A stretch of DNA of 64,000 nucleotides from positions 56,607-120,606 of the forward strand of contig JANMDQ010000021.1 of the NCBI GenBank assembly GCA_031376385.1, given 5' to 3'. Origin of the DNA: Aquisediminimonas sp031376385. Lineage in GTDB: Bacteria; Pseudomonadota; Alphaproteobacteria; Sphingomonadales; Sphingomonadaceae. This document shows, one piece after another, positions 49,918 to 56,962 of this stretch. A model generated the notes under the pieces. It made no database searches. It was not told the origin of the DNA and saw only the letters and a program-made list of their open reading frames with translations. Positions within the stretch are counted from its first letter, which is position 1; each line of letters begins with the position of its first letter. A program made the translations under genes and the position numbers.

Positions 49918-50333
49918 TGGCTGCCTCCTAAAAACAGGTTGAGAAGCCGCTCGCTGCGCTTGAAAAATGCAGGCTCCTCCGCGCGGAGCCGCTCTGCCTT
50001 GTCACACGCAGCCACCACGGTTGAGTGATCGCGGTCAAAGGCACGGCCAATTGCCGTCGTGCTTTGGCCGGTGACGTGGCGGCAAAGCCAAATTGCCAGA
50101 TGGCGTGCGTTCGTGACGCCGCGCTCACGAATGTCACTCAAGATCAGCTGCTGCGCAACGCCAGTCTCCAGCGCCACCAGCTCAATCACCAGCCGACACG
50201 TCACGCGAGCGACAGGCGTAGGTTGTTGATTGTCGACTTTGAGTTCTAGGGTCTGAACACGCTCAATCAGCTCGTTACAGAGCGCCGAAAGGTCAAGCTC
50301 ATGCACCGCCTGAGGGATGGAACCTCCCGTCAC
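49914..50333 (-). CDS. Phage protein with a DnaA domain IV-like DNA-binding domain
   Basis: 139 residues. The C-terminal half reads ARHLAIWLCRHVTGQSTTAI, then GRAFDRDHSTVVAACDKAER, matching the DnaA domain IV helix-turn-helix with its D-H-S-T-V signature that recognises DnaA boxes. The N-terminal half is unknown and there is no AAA domain. It could compete with host DnaA or bind phage sites. GTG start 50333; it lies between MuB, a tiny membrane protein and GemA. Confidence 0.75.
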   Translation of the reverse strand: MTGGSIPQAVHELDLSALCNELIERVQTLELKVDNQQPTPVARVTCRLVIELVALETGVAQQLILSDIRERGVTNARHLAIWLCRHVTGQSTTAIGRAFDRDHSTVVAACDKAERLRAEEPAFFKRSERLLNLFLGGSQ

Positions 50334-50446
50334 AGCGACATCACAATCAGAAAAATTGCCGTAAAGCTGCCAACCGCCAACGCGCTGTCAGCAATCAGGT
50401 GCGGAGCGGCCCTGAATGGCTCCAGAACCCGGTTCAAAGTGTTCAT
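50330..50446 (-). CDS. 38-residue membrane protein
   Basis: A tiny gene joined to MuB by ATGA and to the DnaA-like gene by a GTGA overlap. One hydrophobic helix (ALAVGSFTAIFLIVMSL) ends the protein after an amphipathic start (NTLNRVLEPFRAAPH). Function unknown. Confidence 0.55.
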   Translation of the reverse strand: MNTLNRVLEPFRAAPHLIADSALAVGSFTAIFLIVMSL

Positions 50447-51414
50447 GATGCCACCTGCAATTCGCCAGTTGACCGCATCGCCATCGCCTCGCGCAGTTGG
50501 GACATGCCCAGTTTCGCGACACCGTCTTCGTGCGCAACCATTGTCGCACTTTCGATGATTTGCTTGATTTCCCGTAAGCCGCCTGCGCTTGGCGTCGTGC
50601 CAATTCGAACGAGCGGCGCGCGCAGTGCGGTGTCCGTGACGCCCCAGGCGTCGAGAAAATCCTCGACTTCGGAAGCCACCAGGCACGGCGCATTGTGGCT
50701 CGCCGCGATCCGGCTGTTGAGCCGTCCGTAAGCGTCGTGCCGTGCGCCACCCCGAATCCGCAAATACAGGTCGCGGTTACCGAGCAAGCAGACGCCGACG
50801 TTCGTCATGTCGTACCAATGCCGAATTTGCTCCAGCATTTCGATTGTCAGATGCCCCGCCTCGTCAATGATCAGCAGGCCGTTGCGACCCCGAACGCCGT
50901 CGATCACAGCGTCTGACATCTGCTGCACCCAACCGCCTTTGGAAATGCCGCCAATCGCCCGCAGCGTGGCCCCAATCATTGAAGCCAGCGTTTTCATTGA
51001 GGGTGAGGCTGTCACGATCCAGACCGGCTGCACAGAGGCTGCGTAGTCATTCATCGTGAACGTCTTGCACATTCCCGGCCCCGTCGCGGCCATCACCATC
51101 CGGCCGCCCTGGGCGTGAACCATGAGGCCGCGCAAGCGTGACGCTGTTTTCAGGTGCAGAAAATCAGGGTGCACTGGCAAAGTCGTGGCGTGTTCGGCCT
51201 GGCTTTCGATCATCTGCCGGAACTTGAACACTTTGGTTGCGATCAAATCGTTGCGGCCCTGATAAGTGCCTGGGCCAAAGGTTGACAGCGTCTGCCACGC
51301 AACCCCGGATTTGTGACCCAGCGCCTTCCACGACAAGCCTGTGGCCGCTTTGTGCTCCATCAGCCAAGCGCGCTCTGCCTCAATGTCAACGGCAGTGTTT
51401 TCTGGATTGTTCAC
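50443..51414 (-). CDS. MuB-like transposition target ATPase
   Basis: 323 residues from GTG 51414 (AAAGGA upstream). An N-terminal helix-turn-helix (GLSWKALGHKSGVAWQTLST) is followed by an AAA+ ATPase: Walker A ATGPGMCKTF (residues about 110-119) and Walker B LLIIDEAG (about 180-187). MuB binds DNA, activates MuA and gives target immunity. The Walker A has Cys where Gly normally precedes the catalytic Lys, an unusual change. It follows the transposase gene directly. Confidence 0.88.
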   Translation of the reverse strand: MNNPENTAVDIEAERAWLMEHKAATGLSWKALGHKSGVAWQTLSTFGPGTYQGRNDLIATKVFKFRQMIESQAEHATTLPVHPDFLHLKTASRLRGLMVHAQGGRMVMAATGPGMCKTFTMNDYAASVQPVWIVTASPSMKTLASMIGATLRAIGGISKGGWVQQMSDAVIDGVRGRNGLLIIDEAGHLTIEMLEQIRHWYDMTNVGVCLLGNRDLYLRIRGGARHDAYGRLNSRIAASHNAPCLVASEVEDFLDAWGVTDTALRAPLVRIGTTPSAGGLREIKQIIESATMVAHEDGVAKLGMSQLREAMAMRSTGELQVAS

Positions 51415-51427
51415 GGGGTCGTCCTTT

Positions 51428-53503
51428 CTACTCAACGATACGAAGCTGGCGCTCCGCAATGGCTGCCAACCGGTCAATGACGGCTGGTTTTGGGGTTTCT
51501 TCAGTGCTTCTGAGAGGCAGTTGAGACGGCTCTAATTTCAGCGCCGCCGACCCCTGAGAGCGTCCGTGCGCGCGAGGCCGCACGGGCCGGATCACTGAGA
51601 CTTCAGGCACGTCAGCCTCTGGCGGCTGGTGCTTGTCGTAAAAGGCTGCGACTTCGGCTGCGCTGTAAAGCTCCAGCGCCGCATCGGCAGCCTTGGTTTT
51701 CTTGCGCCAATCGGATTTGCGCCGCGCGGCCTTGGCGGCCTCTTCCACAGAATCGAACCCGCTCTTTTCCCAAAGCGGGCAACTGCAAATGAATTTCCCG
51801 CTCGGCGTGTAAACATCAATGGCGCTGTGGAGATTGTCCGGATCGAACCGCACCGTCACACGCTCGCCTGCACGGCGCGACAACTCTTCTGACCAGTAGC
51901 GGTTGCCGTGAATGCTGATCGATCCGTGATCCTTGTGCGTCTTGATCTGGTCAGCGGCTTCCAGCATTGCCAGTCGCAGTTGCGCAGGCGTCGCCTTGCC
52001 GACCGGGTTCACAGCAACGCTGTCGGCGTAGACCAGGTCGAACGAGCGTCGGTCCGCTGGACGGCCCTTCATCACTTCACCGCGGCGGTCGAGTTGCGCG
52101 TTGTAAGCGTCAATTTCGCGGGCCAGAAGCTGCATGAACTTGGCAATCGGGATCGCCTTTGATCCGTAATTTTCGGGCTTGTTGGTGACTTTATTGCCGG
52201 TGTAAGCGCCTGCAAAGGCCGGGTGCGTGGCCACAGTGTCACACATGTTGCGGAACATCCGCTCAATCGGCTTGGCCTGGCCGTGATACGGCGTGGCCCA
52301 GCTGATCTGAATGCCCAGCGCGGGGAGGAAGCCCAGCGGCTCGTCATCCTTGATCTTGAACCGGTAGCGCGTCTTGGCCCCGCCTGTGACCTTTTTGGAA
52401 GCAAAGGCCCGGCCGTTGTCGAGCAGGCATTTCTTGGGAATGCCGTGGATCCGGAACAGGTCATAAAAGGCCAGCCGGGTGGCAACGCTGTTTTCGCTGT
52501 CGTCGATCCGCCAGGCGAGGAACTTGCCCGAATAAACGTCCTGAATCGCCACCATCATCGGGCGAATGATCCGCCCGTCGTGCCACGTGACGAAATCATC
52601 CCAGCGGTGACCGTCGACATTGACAATGTCGAGTGCGTTCAAATGGCTGACGTCGCGAATTTGTGACGGCAGCGTGCGTTCGTGCGCGTCACGACCAGAG
52701 CGCCGCTTCACAATCACCAGCGGGTCAATCTCCCGCTCCATCTTGCGGAACAGCGTGCGGCTGGTCGGTGCAGTCAGGCCGATTGGCGTGCAATGATCCC
52801 GGACCAGGCGGCGGTAGCAGCTGGACCAGGTCGGCGGGCCTTCTGGCCGCAAATAATCCGAACAGATCAGCCGGAACAGCTCTTCATCAACCGCAGTTTC
52901 TTTGCCGCCGCCGCTTCGTTTGGGCGCAAGGGCTGGCAACCGGTCCGCGTGGGGGACGCCCACCAGCAACGACCACCAGTTCCAGATTGTCGCAGGCGAC
53001 ACAGCGTAGCGCGAACCGACTGCGGTCACCGCGGCTGACTTGGTCAGCCCCGCCGACTCCGCCGCCGCCACTGCGTCCATAATTCCAAGACGACGCCGCG
53101 CCTCAGCCTTCACCTTGGCCGACTGCCGATCAAATCCATCCCAGATGCTCCCCACTCCTTCAGGCGAGGGGCTGGGGCCGGGGCCTGTCAGGCTGGTCTG
53201 GGTCAACTTCGCGCGTGCCGCCTCAGGCAGCACGTCGCAGTGAAACTCAATCCCACCGCCGCGCCCAGCGCGCGAGCGCACCAGCGCCAACCCGTCGGCA
53301 GAAATTCTCTGGTGCCAGCGCTGTTGACGCGCAATTTCGTTCACTTTGCGCTTGTCGCGCGGCAACCCGGGCAACTTCGCGTCCGCAATCTGCTGCGCTG
53401 ACATCCAGATACCCCTCTCCCCTTCAGGGGAGAGGCTGGGAGAGGGGGCTGTCAGCCTCGCCTCGGCACACGCAAACTGCAAAACCTTACCCACGCCGCC
53501 CAC
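51428..53503 (-). CDS. MuA-like transposase
   Basis: 691 residues (start GTG 53503, or GTG 53494 with AAAGG at better spacing). The N-terminal DNA-binding domain reads MSAQQIADAKLPGLPRDKRK. The DDE core has D297 (LDIVNVDGHRWDD), D362 (KCLLDNGRAF) and E414 (HGQAKPIERMF), with spacing 65 and 52, close to MuA. The C-terminus holds the MuB-contact region. Two low-complexity inserts (PSPSLSPEGERG at 20-31 and GPSPSPEGVG near 109-118) are encoded by palindromic repeats placed in frame between domains. Confidence 0.93.
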   Translation of the reverse strand: MGGVGKVLQFACAEARLTAPSPSLSPEGERGIWMSAQQIADAKLPGLPRDKRKVNEIARQQRWHQRISADGLALVRSRAGRGGGIEFHCDVLPEAARAKLTQTSLTGPGPSPSPEGVGSIWDGFDRQSAKVKAEARRRLGIMDAVAAAESAGLTKSAAVTAVGSRYAVSPATIWNWWSLLVGVPHADRLPALAPKRSGGGKETAVDEELFRLICSDYLRPEGPPTWSSCYRRLVRDHCTPIGLTAPTSRTLFRKMEREIDPLVIVKRRSGRDAHERTLPSQIRDVSHLNALDIVNVDGHRWDDFVTWHDGRIIRPMMVAIQDVYSGKFLAWRIDDSENSVATRLAFYDLFRIHGIPKKCLLDNGRAFASKKVTGGAKTRYRFKIKDDEPLGFLPALGIQISWATPYHGQAKPIERMFRNMCDTVATHPAFAGAYTGNKVTNKPENYGSKAIPIAKFMQLLAREIDAYNAQLDRRGEVMKGRPADRRSFDLVYADSVAVNPVGKATPAQLRLAMLEAADQIKTHKDHGSISIHGNRYWSEELSRRAGERVTVRFDPDNLHSAIDVYTPSGKFICSCPLWEKSGFDSVEEAAKAARRKSDWRKKTKAADAALELYSAAEVAAFYDKHQPPEADVPEVSVIRPVRPRAHGRSQGSAALKLEPSQLPLRSTEETPKPAVIDRLAAIAERQLRIVE
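53149..53188. repeat. Palindromic repeat inside the MuA gene, second (decayed) copy
   Basis: CTCCCCACTCCTTCAGGCGA followed by GGGGCTGGGGCCGGGGCC. A diverged copy of the repeat at 53411-53448, translated as GPSPSPEGVGSIW in the linker between the first two DNA-binding domains of MuA. Confidence 0.6.
53411..53448. repeat. Palindromic repeat inside the MuA gene, N-terminal copy
   Basis: CCTCTCCCC-TTCA-GGGGAGAGG forms a perfect 9-bp stem, followed by a GGCTGGGAGAGGGGG tail. This is a common dispersed repeat type in Gram-negative genomes. It is translated as PSLSPEGERG on the minus strand. Confidence 0.7.
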
Positions 53504-53954
53504 CTTTCGGCAGAACGCGCTCGTTCAAACTCTTCTCTTCCGCGTGAAGCGCACGAATGCGACTGCGCACGTCGCCCAGCCGCGCGAGCAGCAGCTCGTC
53601 ACCCACCAGCACCGCCACGCCAGCCTCCCGCACCAGCGCGTCAAGCAGATCAAAGCGGTTGGTCACTGTGATCAAGGCCATGAACCGCGCAAAGCCAATC
53701 GGATTCTGGTCCTTCGACTCCGCCGACCAGCTGTCGATCATTGACCGCGTGACATGTTCGTCGAGCAGAACCGACATTGCGGCGGCAATCTCTTCGCGCG
53801 CGCGCTCGTCACCCTTGACCGCGTGGCCCACGGCTGCCGAAACCCGCCGCCCAAGCCCCGCCAACCCCGCCTCCCGCGCCGGACGCGAAGGCGGGTCAAA
53901 CGTGAACCCCAGCTGCGAGGCATCCAGAGCAGGGCGGCGCTTGGGGAGTTTCAT
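53487..53954 (-). CDS. Early phage protein before the transposase, unknown
   Basis: 155 residues. The central helical part is GLGRRVSAAVGHAVKGDERA, then RSMIDSWSAESKDQNPIGFA and RFMALITVTNRFDLLDALVR. The DSWSAESK...IGFARF pattern recurs in Mu-like phages just upstream of transposase genes and may form a small DNA-binding domain. It overlaps the transposase start by 17 nt. Confidence 0.6.
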   Translation of the reverse strand: MKLPKRRPALDASQLGFTFDPPSRPAREAGLAGLGRRVSAAVGHAVKGDERAREEIAAAMSVLLDEHVTRSMIDSWSAESKDQNPIGFARFMALITVTNRFDLLDALVREAGVAVLVGDELLLARLGDVRSRIRALHAEEKSLNERVLPKGGRRG

Positions 53955-54574
53955 GCGGCACTATCCCGCGTGATGGACTCAAGCGTGGCGACGGCAAGAA
54001 TAACTGGCTTCAGTTCCGCAGGGGCGTCGTCATAGCCAACAGTCCAACGCCCGCTCAATCGTGGCAGCATCGAACGGGACACCAGGATCCAGTTCGCGGG
54101 ATCGCAATTAGTCCGGTCACCGTCTAAGCATTTGAGTGCCATGCCCTTAGGCACAGGCCCGTTGGCTTGCTCCCAAGCCCATTTATGCTTGAGACGATAC
54201 CGCCGTGAATGACCGGTGTAGGGATTGGTTTCGTCCACACTGATTTCGACGTAACCGTCCTTGGAAAGCCGCTCGTGCCCTATGAAATTCCTATTTTTCG
54301 GAGCTGAACCCTTTTTGAATTGAGTGGCCGCTGTGTTGGCGTTGAAAGGCATTTTCTTGCCCTTGTTGTGCGGCACAATTCCAGCCTCAAAACAGCCCGT
54401 GCGCCCAGTTTTCCAGCCCTGACGGGTGCAATAGGATTTGATATTGGCCTGCGAGACATCATCGCGCCGAAACTGCGTGACAAACAGGCGGTGCAGATCA
54501 CTCCGCACCAGGTCGCGATGCTTCGCGAGCCACTCCCGCTCTTCGCGGCTGTAAGGAATATGGGTGCCCTTCAC
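53951..54574 (-). CDS. HNH-type endonuclease or HNH-fold DNA-binding protein
   Basis: 207 residues. The N-terminal helix-turn-helix-like region (YSREEREWLAKHRDLVRSDL) precedes a zone with PHNKGKKMPF and RLKHKWAWEQANGPVPKGMA, then LKCLDGDRTNCDPANWILVS. The H-x-x-W ... D-G-x-x-x-N ... N-W pattern is the HNH signature of phage free-standing endonucleases. GTG start, GTGA overlap. It may be a homing nuclease that settled in the early operon. Confidence 0.75.
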   Translation of the reverse strand: MKGTHIPYSREEREWLAKHRDLVRSDLHRLFVTQFRRDDVSQANIKSYCTRQGWKTGRTGCFEAGIVPHNKGKKMPFNANTAATQFKKGSAPKNRNFIGHERLSKDGYVEISVDETNPYTGHSRRYRLKHKWAWEQANGPVPKGMALKCLDGDRTNCDPANWILVSRSMLPRLSGRWTVGYDDAPAELKPVILAVATLESITRDSAA

Positions 54575-54828
54575 GCGGACAGCTTCGCCTGCGCTGGCTT
54601 TTGCTCGAGCATCGGCAACTCCGATTTGAAAATGCTGCCGTATTGAGCGACCATTTTGGCGGCATCCAGATGAACGTTGGCTGCTGCGATGATTTGATCA
54701 GAGACGGCTACGACTGCCTTGGCGCGACTGACCTCAAGCGCGATCTGTTCCGCCGTCAAATCCTCATCGCTCAGCCGCTCAATTTGAGCAAACAGGTGAT
54801 TATTGAGGTCAGTGATCTTGTTTTTCAC
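54571..54828 (-). CDS. Small early phage protein, helical
   Basis: 85 residues: KNKITDLNNHLFAQIERLSD, then EQIALEVSRAKAVVAVSDQI and ANVHLDAAKMVAQYG. A recurrent helical protein next to HNH genes in Mu-like phages; function unknown. GTG start inside the previous stop (GTGA). Confidence 0.65.
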   Translation of the reverse strand: MKNKITDLNNHLFAQIERLSDEDLTAEQIALEVSRAKAVVAVSDQIIAAANVHLDAAKMVAQYGSIFKSELPMLEQKPAQAKLSA

Positions 54829-55085
54829 GCGGCAAGCCTTTCAAATACTGAGATTTTTTGGTGAGCGGGCATTACCCCCCCCCCCCGCTTTTTCGTGGGA
54901 GACGCGACCTCGAACATGAAACCTTGCGCTGACGTCACCTTGAAAATCGGTGCGCAGTAAACGACATGTCCGGTCATCCGCGCGTGGGTGTGCGCCCAGA
55001 CCTGCGCATTGCGCGCGTCACACCGGGCCTCACAGACCACACAGGTTGCGGAGATTTCAGAAAGGGTCTGGTAAGTGCGCTTCAT
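54825..55085 (-). CDS. Small early Cys/His protein with a 12-G homopolymer tract
   Basis: 86 residues. CVVCEARCDARNAQVWAHTH followed by VVYC suggests a metal-binding fold. Near the C-terminus the coding strand has 12 consecutive G (54877-54888), read as R-G-G-G-V. Loss of one G would end the protein right after GGG (TAA). The tract is therefore either a slippage-prone (phase-variable) site or an error-prone spot in the assembly. ATGA and GTGA overlaps on both sides. Confidence 0.6.
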   Translation of the reverse strand: MKRTYQTLSEISATCVVCEARCDARNAQVWAHTHARMTGHVVYCAPIFKVTSAQGFMFEVASPTKKRGGGVMPAHQKISVFERLAA

Positions 55086-55249
55086 ACCGCCTGCGGCCCC
55101 AGCCCGCGGCGCATCCGGTAAAGCAGCGCGCGGCCGTAAGCTTCGCTTTTGCCAAGCCGCTCTGCCGCAACAGAAACGTTCAGGCCCTGGGACAGATATT
55201 CGGCGAACCGGTCAGGCACCGTTACGGGAGGGGTGGCTGCTTTCCTCAT
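55082..55249 (-). CDS. 55-residue early protein, helix-turn-helix-like
   Basis: ATG 55249 to TGA 55082, joined to both neighbours by 4-nt overlaps. VPDRFAEYLSQGLNVSVAAE, then RLGKSEAYGRALLYRMRRGL looks like a small helix-turn-helix (VSVAAERLGKSEAYGRAL). It could be a DNA-binding regulator. The overlaps are the main support. Confidence 0.6.
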   Translation of the reverse strand: MRKAATPPVTVPDRFAEYLSQGLNVSVAAERLGKSEAYGRALLYRMRRGLGPQAV

Positions 55250-55476
55250 GCCGCCACCTCAGCCCGCGCGTCACGGCGCGCACGAAGCGCCTCTTTGTCT
55301 TTGACTTGCTCGGCGAGCGCAATCACGTCCTCAGCCAGAAATGACGCGTAACGACCGCTCACGTGGTAGCTGCGGATCGCCGCGCGCCGTTCGCGAATTG
55401 AAGCCAAAATGCAGCGCGCCTTTAGTTCGGCAATTGCCGTGGCAAGCTTCGCACTGCGTTCTTCGATCCAGTTCAT
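55246..55476 (-). CDS. Small early phage protein, unknown
   Basis: 76 residues, strongly helical and charged (EERSAKLATAIAELKARCIL and AEQVKDKEALRARRDARAEV). Overlaps the previous and next genes by 4 nt. No family recognised. Confidence 0.6.
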   Translation of the reverse strand: MNWIEERSAKLATAIAELKARCILASIRERRAAIRSYHVSGRYASFLAEDVIALAEQVKDKEALRARRDARAEVAA

Positions 55477-55730
55477 TGCAGCGGCTCCCGCACTTGCGAC
55501 GCCAGATAAATCACCATTTTGTCGCCAAAATCCGGCGTCTGGCCCATTGCCGCTACGGCCTCCGAAACCGAACGGTCGCAGACCAGGTGATTGAGGAAAT
55601 CCTCCAGCTGTTCCGCCGTCGGCCTGAACGCAAATGTCGCCACAATCGCGTCGATTGTGATCCGGGGATCACGGATGAACCGCAAATTGCGGGTCGGCGC
55701 CGGCAGACGAATGGGGGTTGGTTCGGTCAT
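55473..55730 (-). CDS. Small early phage protein, unknown
   Basis: 85 residues from ATG 55730, which overlaps the previous stop (ATGA). FIRDPRITIDAIVATFAFRP and TAEQLEDFLNHLVCDRSVSE suggest a compact helical fold. No family recognised. Confidence 0.6.
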   Translation of the reverse strand: MTEPTPIRLPAPTRNLRFIRDPRITIDAIVATFAFRPTAEQLEDFLNHLVCDRSVSEAVAAMGQTPDFGDKMVIYLASQVREPLQ

Positions 55731-55948
55731 TTCTCGGTCCACCAATAATTTCGTGTTTGATTTTGCTCGCCGTCGCGGTTGCCAGCGCGGTTGGCGGCGC
55801 GGTTCCTGCCAAATGACCGCGCCTCTTCAATCGCAGCGAGCGAAGCCAGGCACTTCAGCCGGGCCAACCTGCATTTTGCCTCGGCAAGCGAGCAGCCCTC
55901 AGCCAGCGCAACGCGCATTTCGGCAAGATGTTGCGAACGGGCGCTCAC
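55727..55948 (-). CDS. Small early phage protein, unknown
   Basis: 73 residues. A helical N-terminal half (QHLAEMRVALAEGCSLAEAK) and a basic, Asn/Arg-rich C-terminus (GRNRAANRAGNRDGEQNQTR), possibly nucleic-acid binding. 4-nt overlaps on both sides. Confidence 0.55.
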   Translation of the reverse strand: MSARSQHLAEMRVALAEGCSLAEAKCRLARLKCLASLAAIEEARSFGRNRAANRAGNRDGEQNQTRNYWWTEK

Positions 55949-56295
55949 GCCGCTTTCTCCGCCAGCATCACGTCAACGCGCAGCCCAAACTCAATCTTGG
56001 CTTCCATCAGCAACACGGTGAGTTCCGCGTCTGACAGGCTCTTGAGATCGATTTTAGGGGCAGGCCCGGCGCGACCAATCAGGGCAAGGCCCTTTTCAGT
56101 CAGTTCCACCGAGCGCGCGACGTTGGAGCGTTTGAAAACCAGCCCCTCGTCCACCATCCGCAGGATCATCGCATGCATGCAGCCGCGCGACTTGGTGCCC
56201 ATTGCCACCATCATGTCCGTGAACGACGCTGTGAAGCCTCGCTTCGCCTGAAAATCCGCAAGAAAACGCAACAACAAAGCCTGTTTCTCGGTCAT
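55945..56295 (-). CDS. LexA-type winged-helix DNA-binding protein
   Basis: 116 residues. The first 65 match the LexA N-terminal DNA-binding domain: EKQALLLRFLADFQAKRGFT, then MMVAMGTKSRGCMHAMILRM and VDEGLVFKRSN. No LexA peptidase domain follows; the rest is a helical tail (LKSLSDAELTVLLMEAKIEF). It could act as a phage repressor or compete for SOS-type operators (inference). ATG 56295 overlaps the previous stop. Confidence 0.7.
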   Translation of the reverse strand: MTEKQALLLRFLADFQAKRGFTASFTDMMVAMGTKSRGCMHAMILRMVDEGLVFKRSNVARSVELTEKGLALIGRAGPAPKIDLKSLSDAELTVLLMEAKIEFGLRVDVMLAEKAA

Positions 56296-56603
56296 TGGCT
56301 GCCCCCTTCGTGGCGCGCCGCGCACAGCCTGCGGTGAAGCGCGCTCGCCGTTACAAACGGATCTGTCGCGACGGTCAGTTCCAGAAAATCCACGTCAAAC
56401 GCCAGCGCGCTGCCCGTGTGAGCCAGTGTCATCCGGCATCCCGCCCAATAAGACCGCGCTTCACGCCGCGAGAGCCAGCCCAGCCGCCCGACAGCACTCA
56501 CCAGCCCGCGTGCTTCGCAGCCCAGCAAAAACCCTTTGACCAGGGCGGCTTTAAGAAGGCCGTCAGCCGCTTCTGAGCGCGTTCTTTCAGATGGTGCTTT
56601 CAC
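56292..56603 (-). CDS. Early phage protein, unknown
   Basis: 103 residues, GTG start overlapping the previous stop (GTGA). EAADGLLKAALVKGFLLGCE and LSRREARSYWAGCRMTLAHT are seen; helical, two Cys. No family recognised. Confidence 0.55.
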   Translation of the reverse strand: MKAPSERTRSEAADGLLKAALVKGFLLGCEARGLVSAVGRLGWLSRREARSYWAGCRMTLAHTGSALAFDVDFLELTVATDPFVTASALHRRLCAARHEGGSQ

Positions 56604-56962
56604 GCGACGCGCCTCCCCATCAAACGCACCAGCTTCCCGCGGCTGCGTTCGTTGTCGAACCGCTTGGCCGAAACCAGCTCGCTAAACCCGGCGTCACGCG
56701 CTGCCATTTTGGCAGTGTCGATAAAATCAGCGCCTTGGCGGATTGCCTCTTGGTGCGCGTCCCACTCCGCGTCGCGAAACGTATTCAGGATCGCCCGGCG
56801 CAGCCACAGCGGCAGAAAATGCCAGTGGTTTGGGCAGAATATCCGGCCCGGGGAAAGCGTTTCGCCGCACGTGACAGCCGCACAACTCTTGCGCAGCACA
56901 CGCAACTTCATGTCCCTTTGAGAGGAGGCCAAACAAGCCGCCACAATCCGCGCGCGGGTCAT
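56600..56962 (-). CDS. Early phage protein with Cys/His cluster, unknown
   Basis: 120 residues. C-x-x-x-x-C-G-E...FCPNHWHFLPLWLRRAIL suggests a zinc-binding fold followed by a helix. Recurs as a short protein in early operons of transposable phages. Overlaps ParB-like gene stop by 4 nt (ATGA). Confidence 0.55.
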   Translation of the reverse strand: MTRARIVAACLASSQRDMKLRVLRKSCAAVTCGETLSPGRIFCPNHWHFLPLWLRRAILNTFRDAEWDAHQEAIRQGADFIDTAKMAARDAGFSELVSAKRFDNERSRGKLVRLMGRRVA

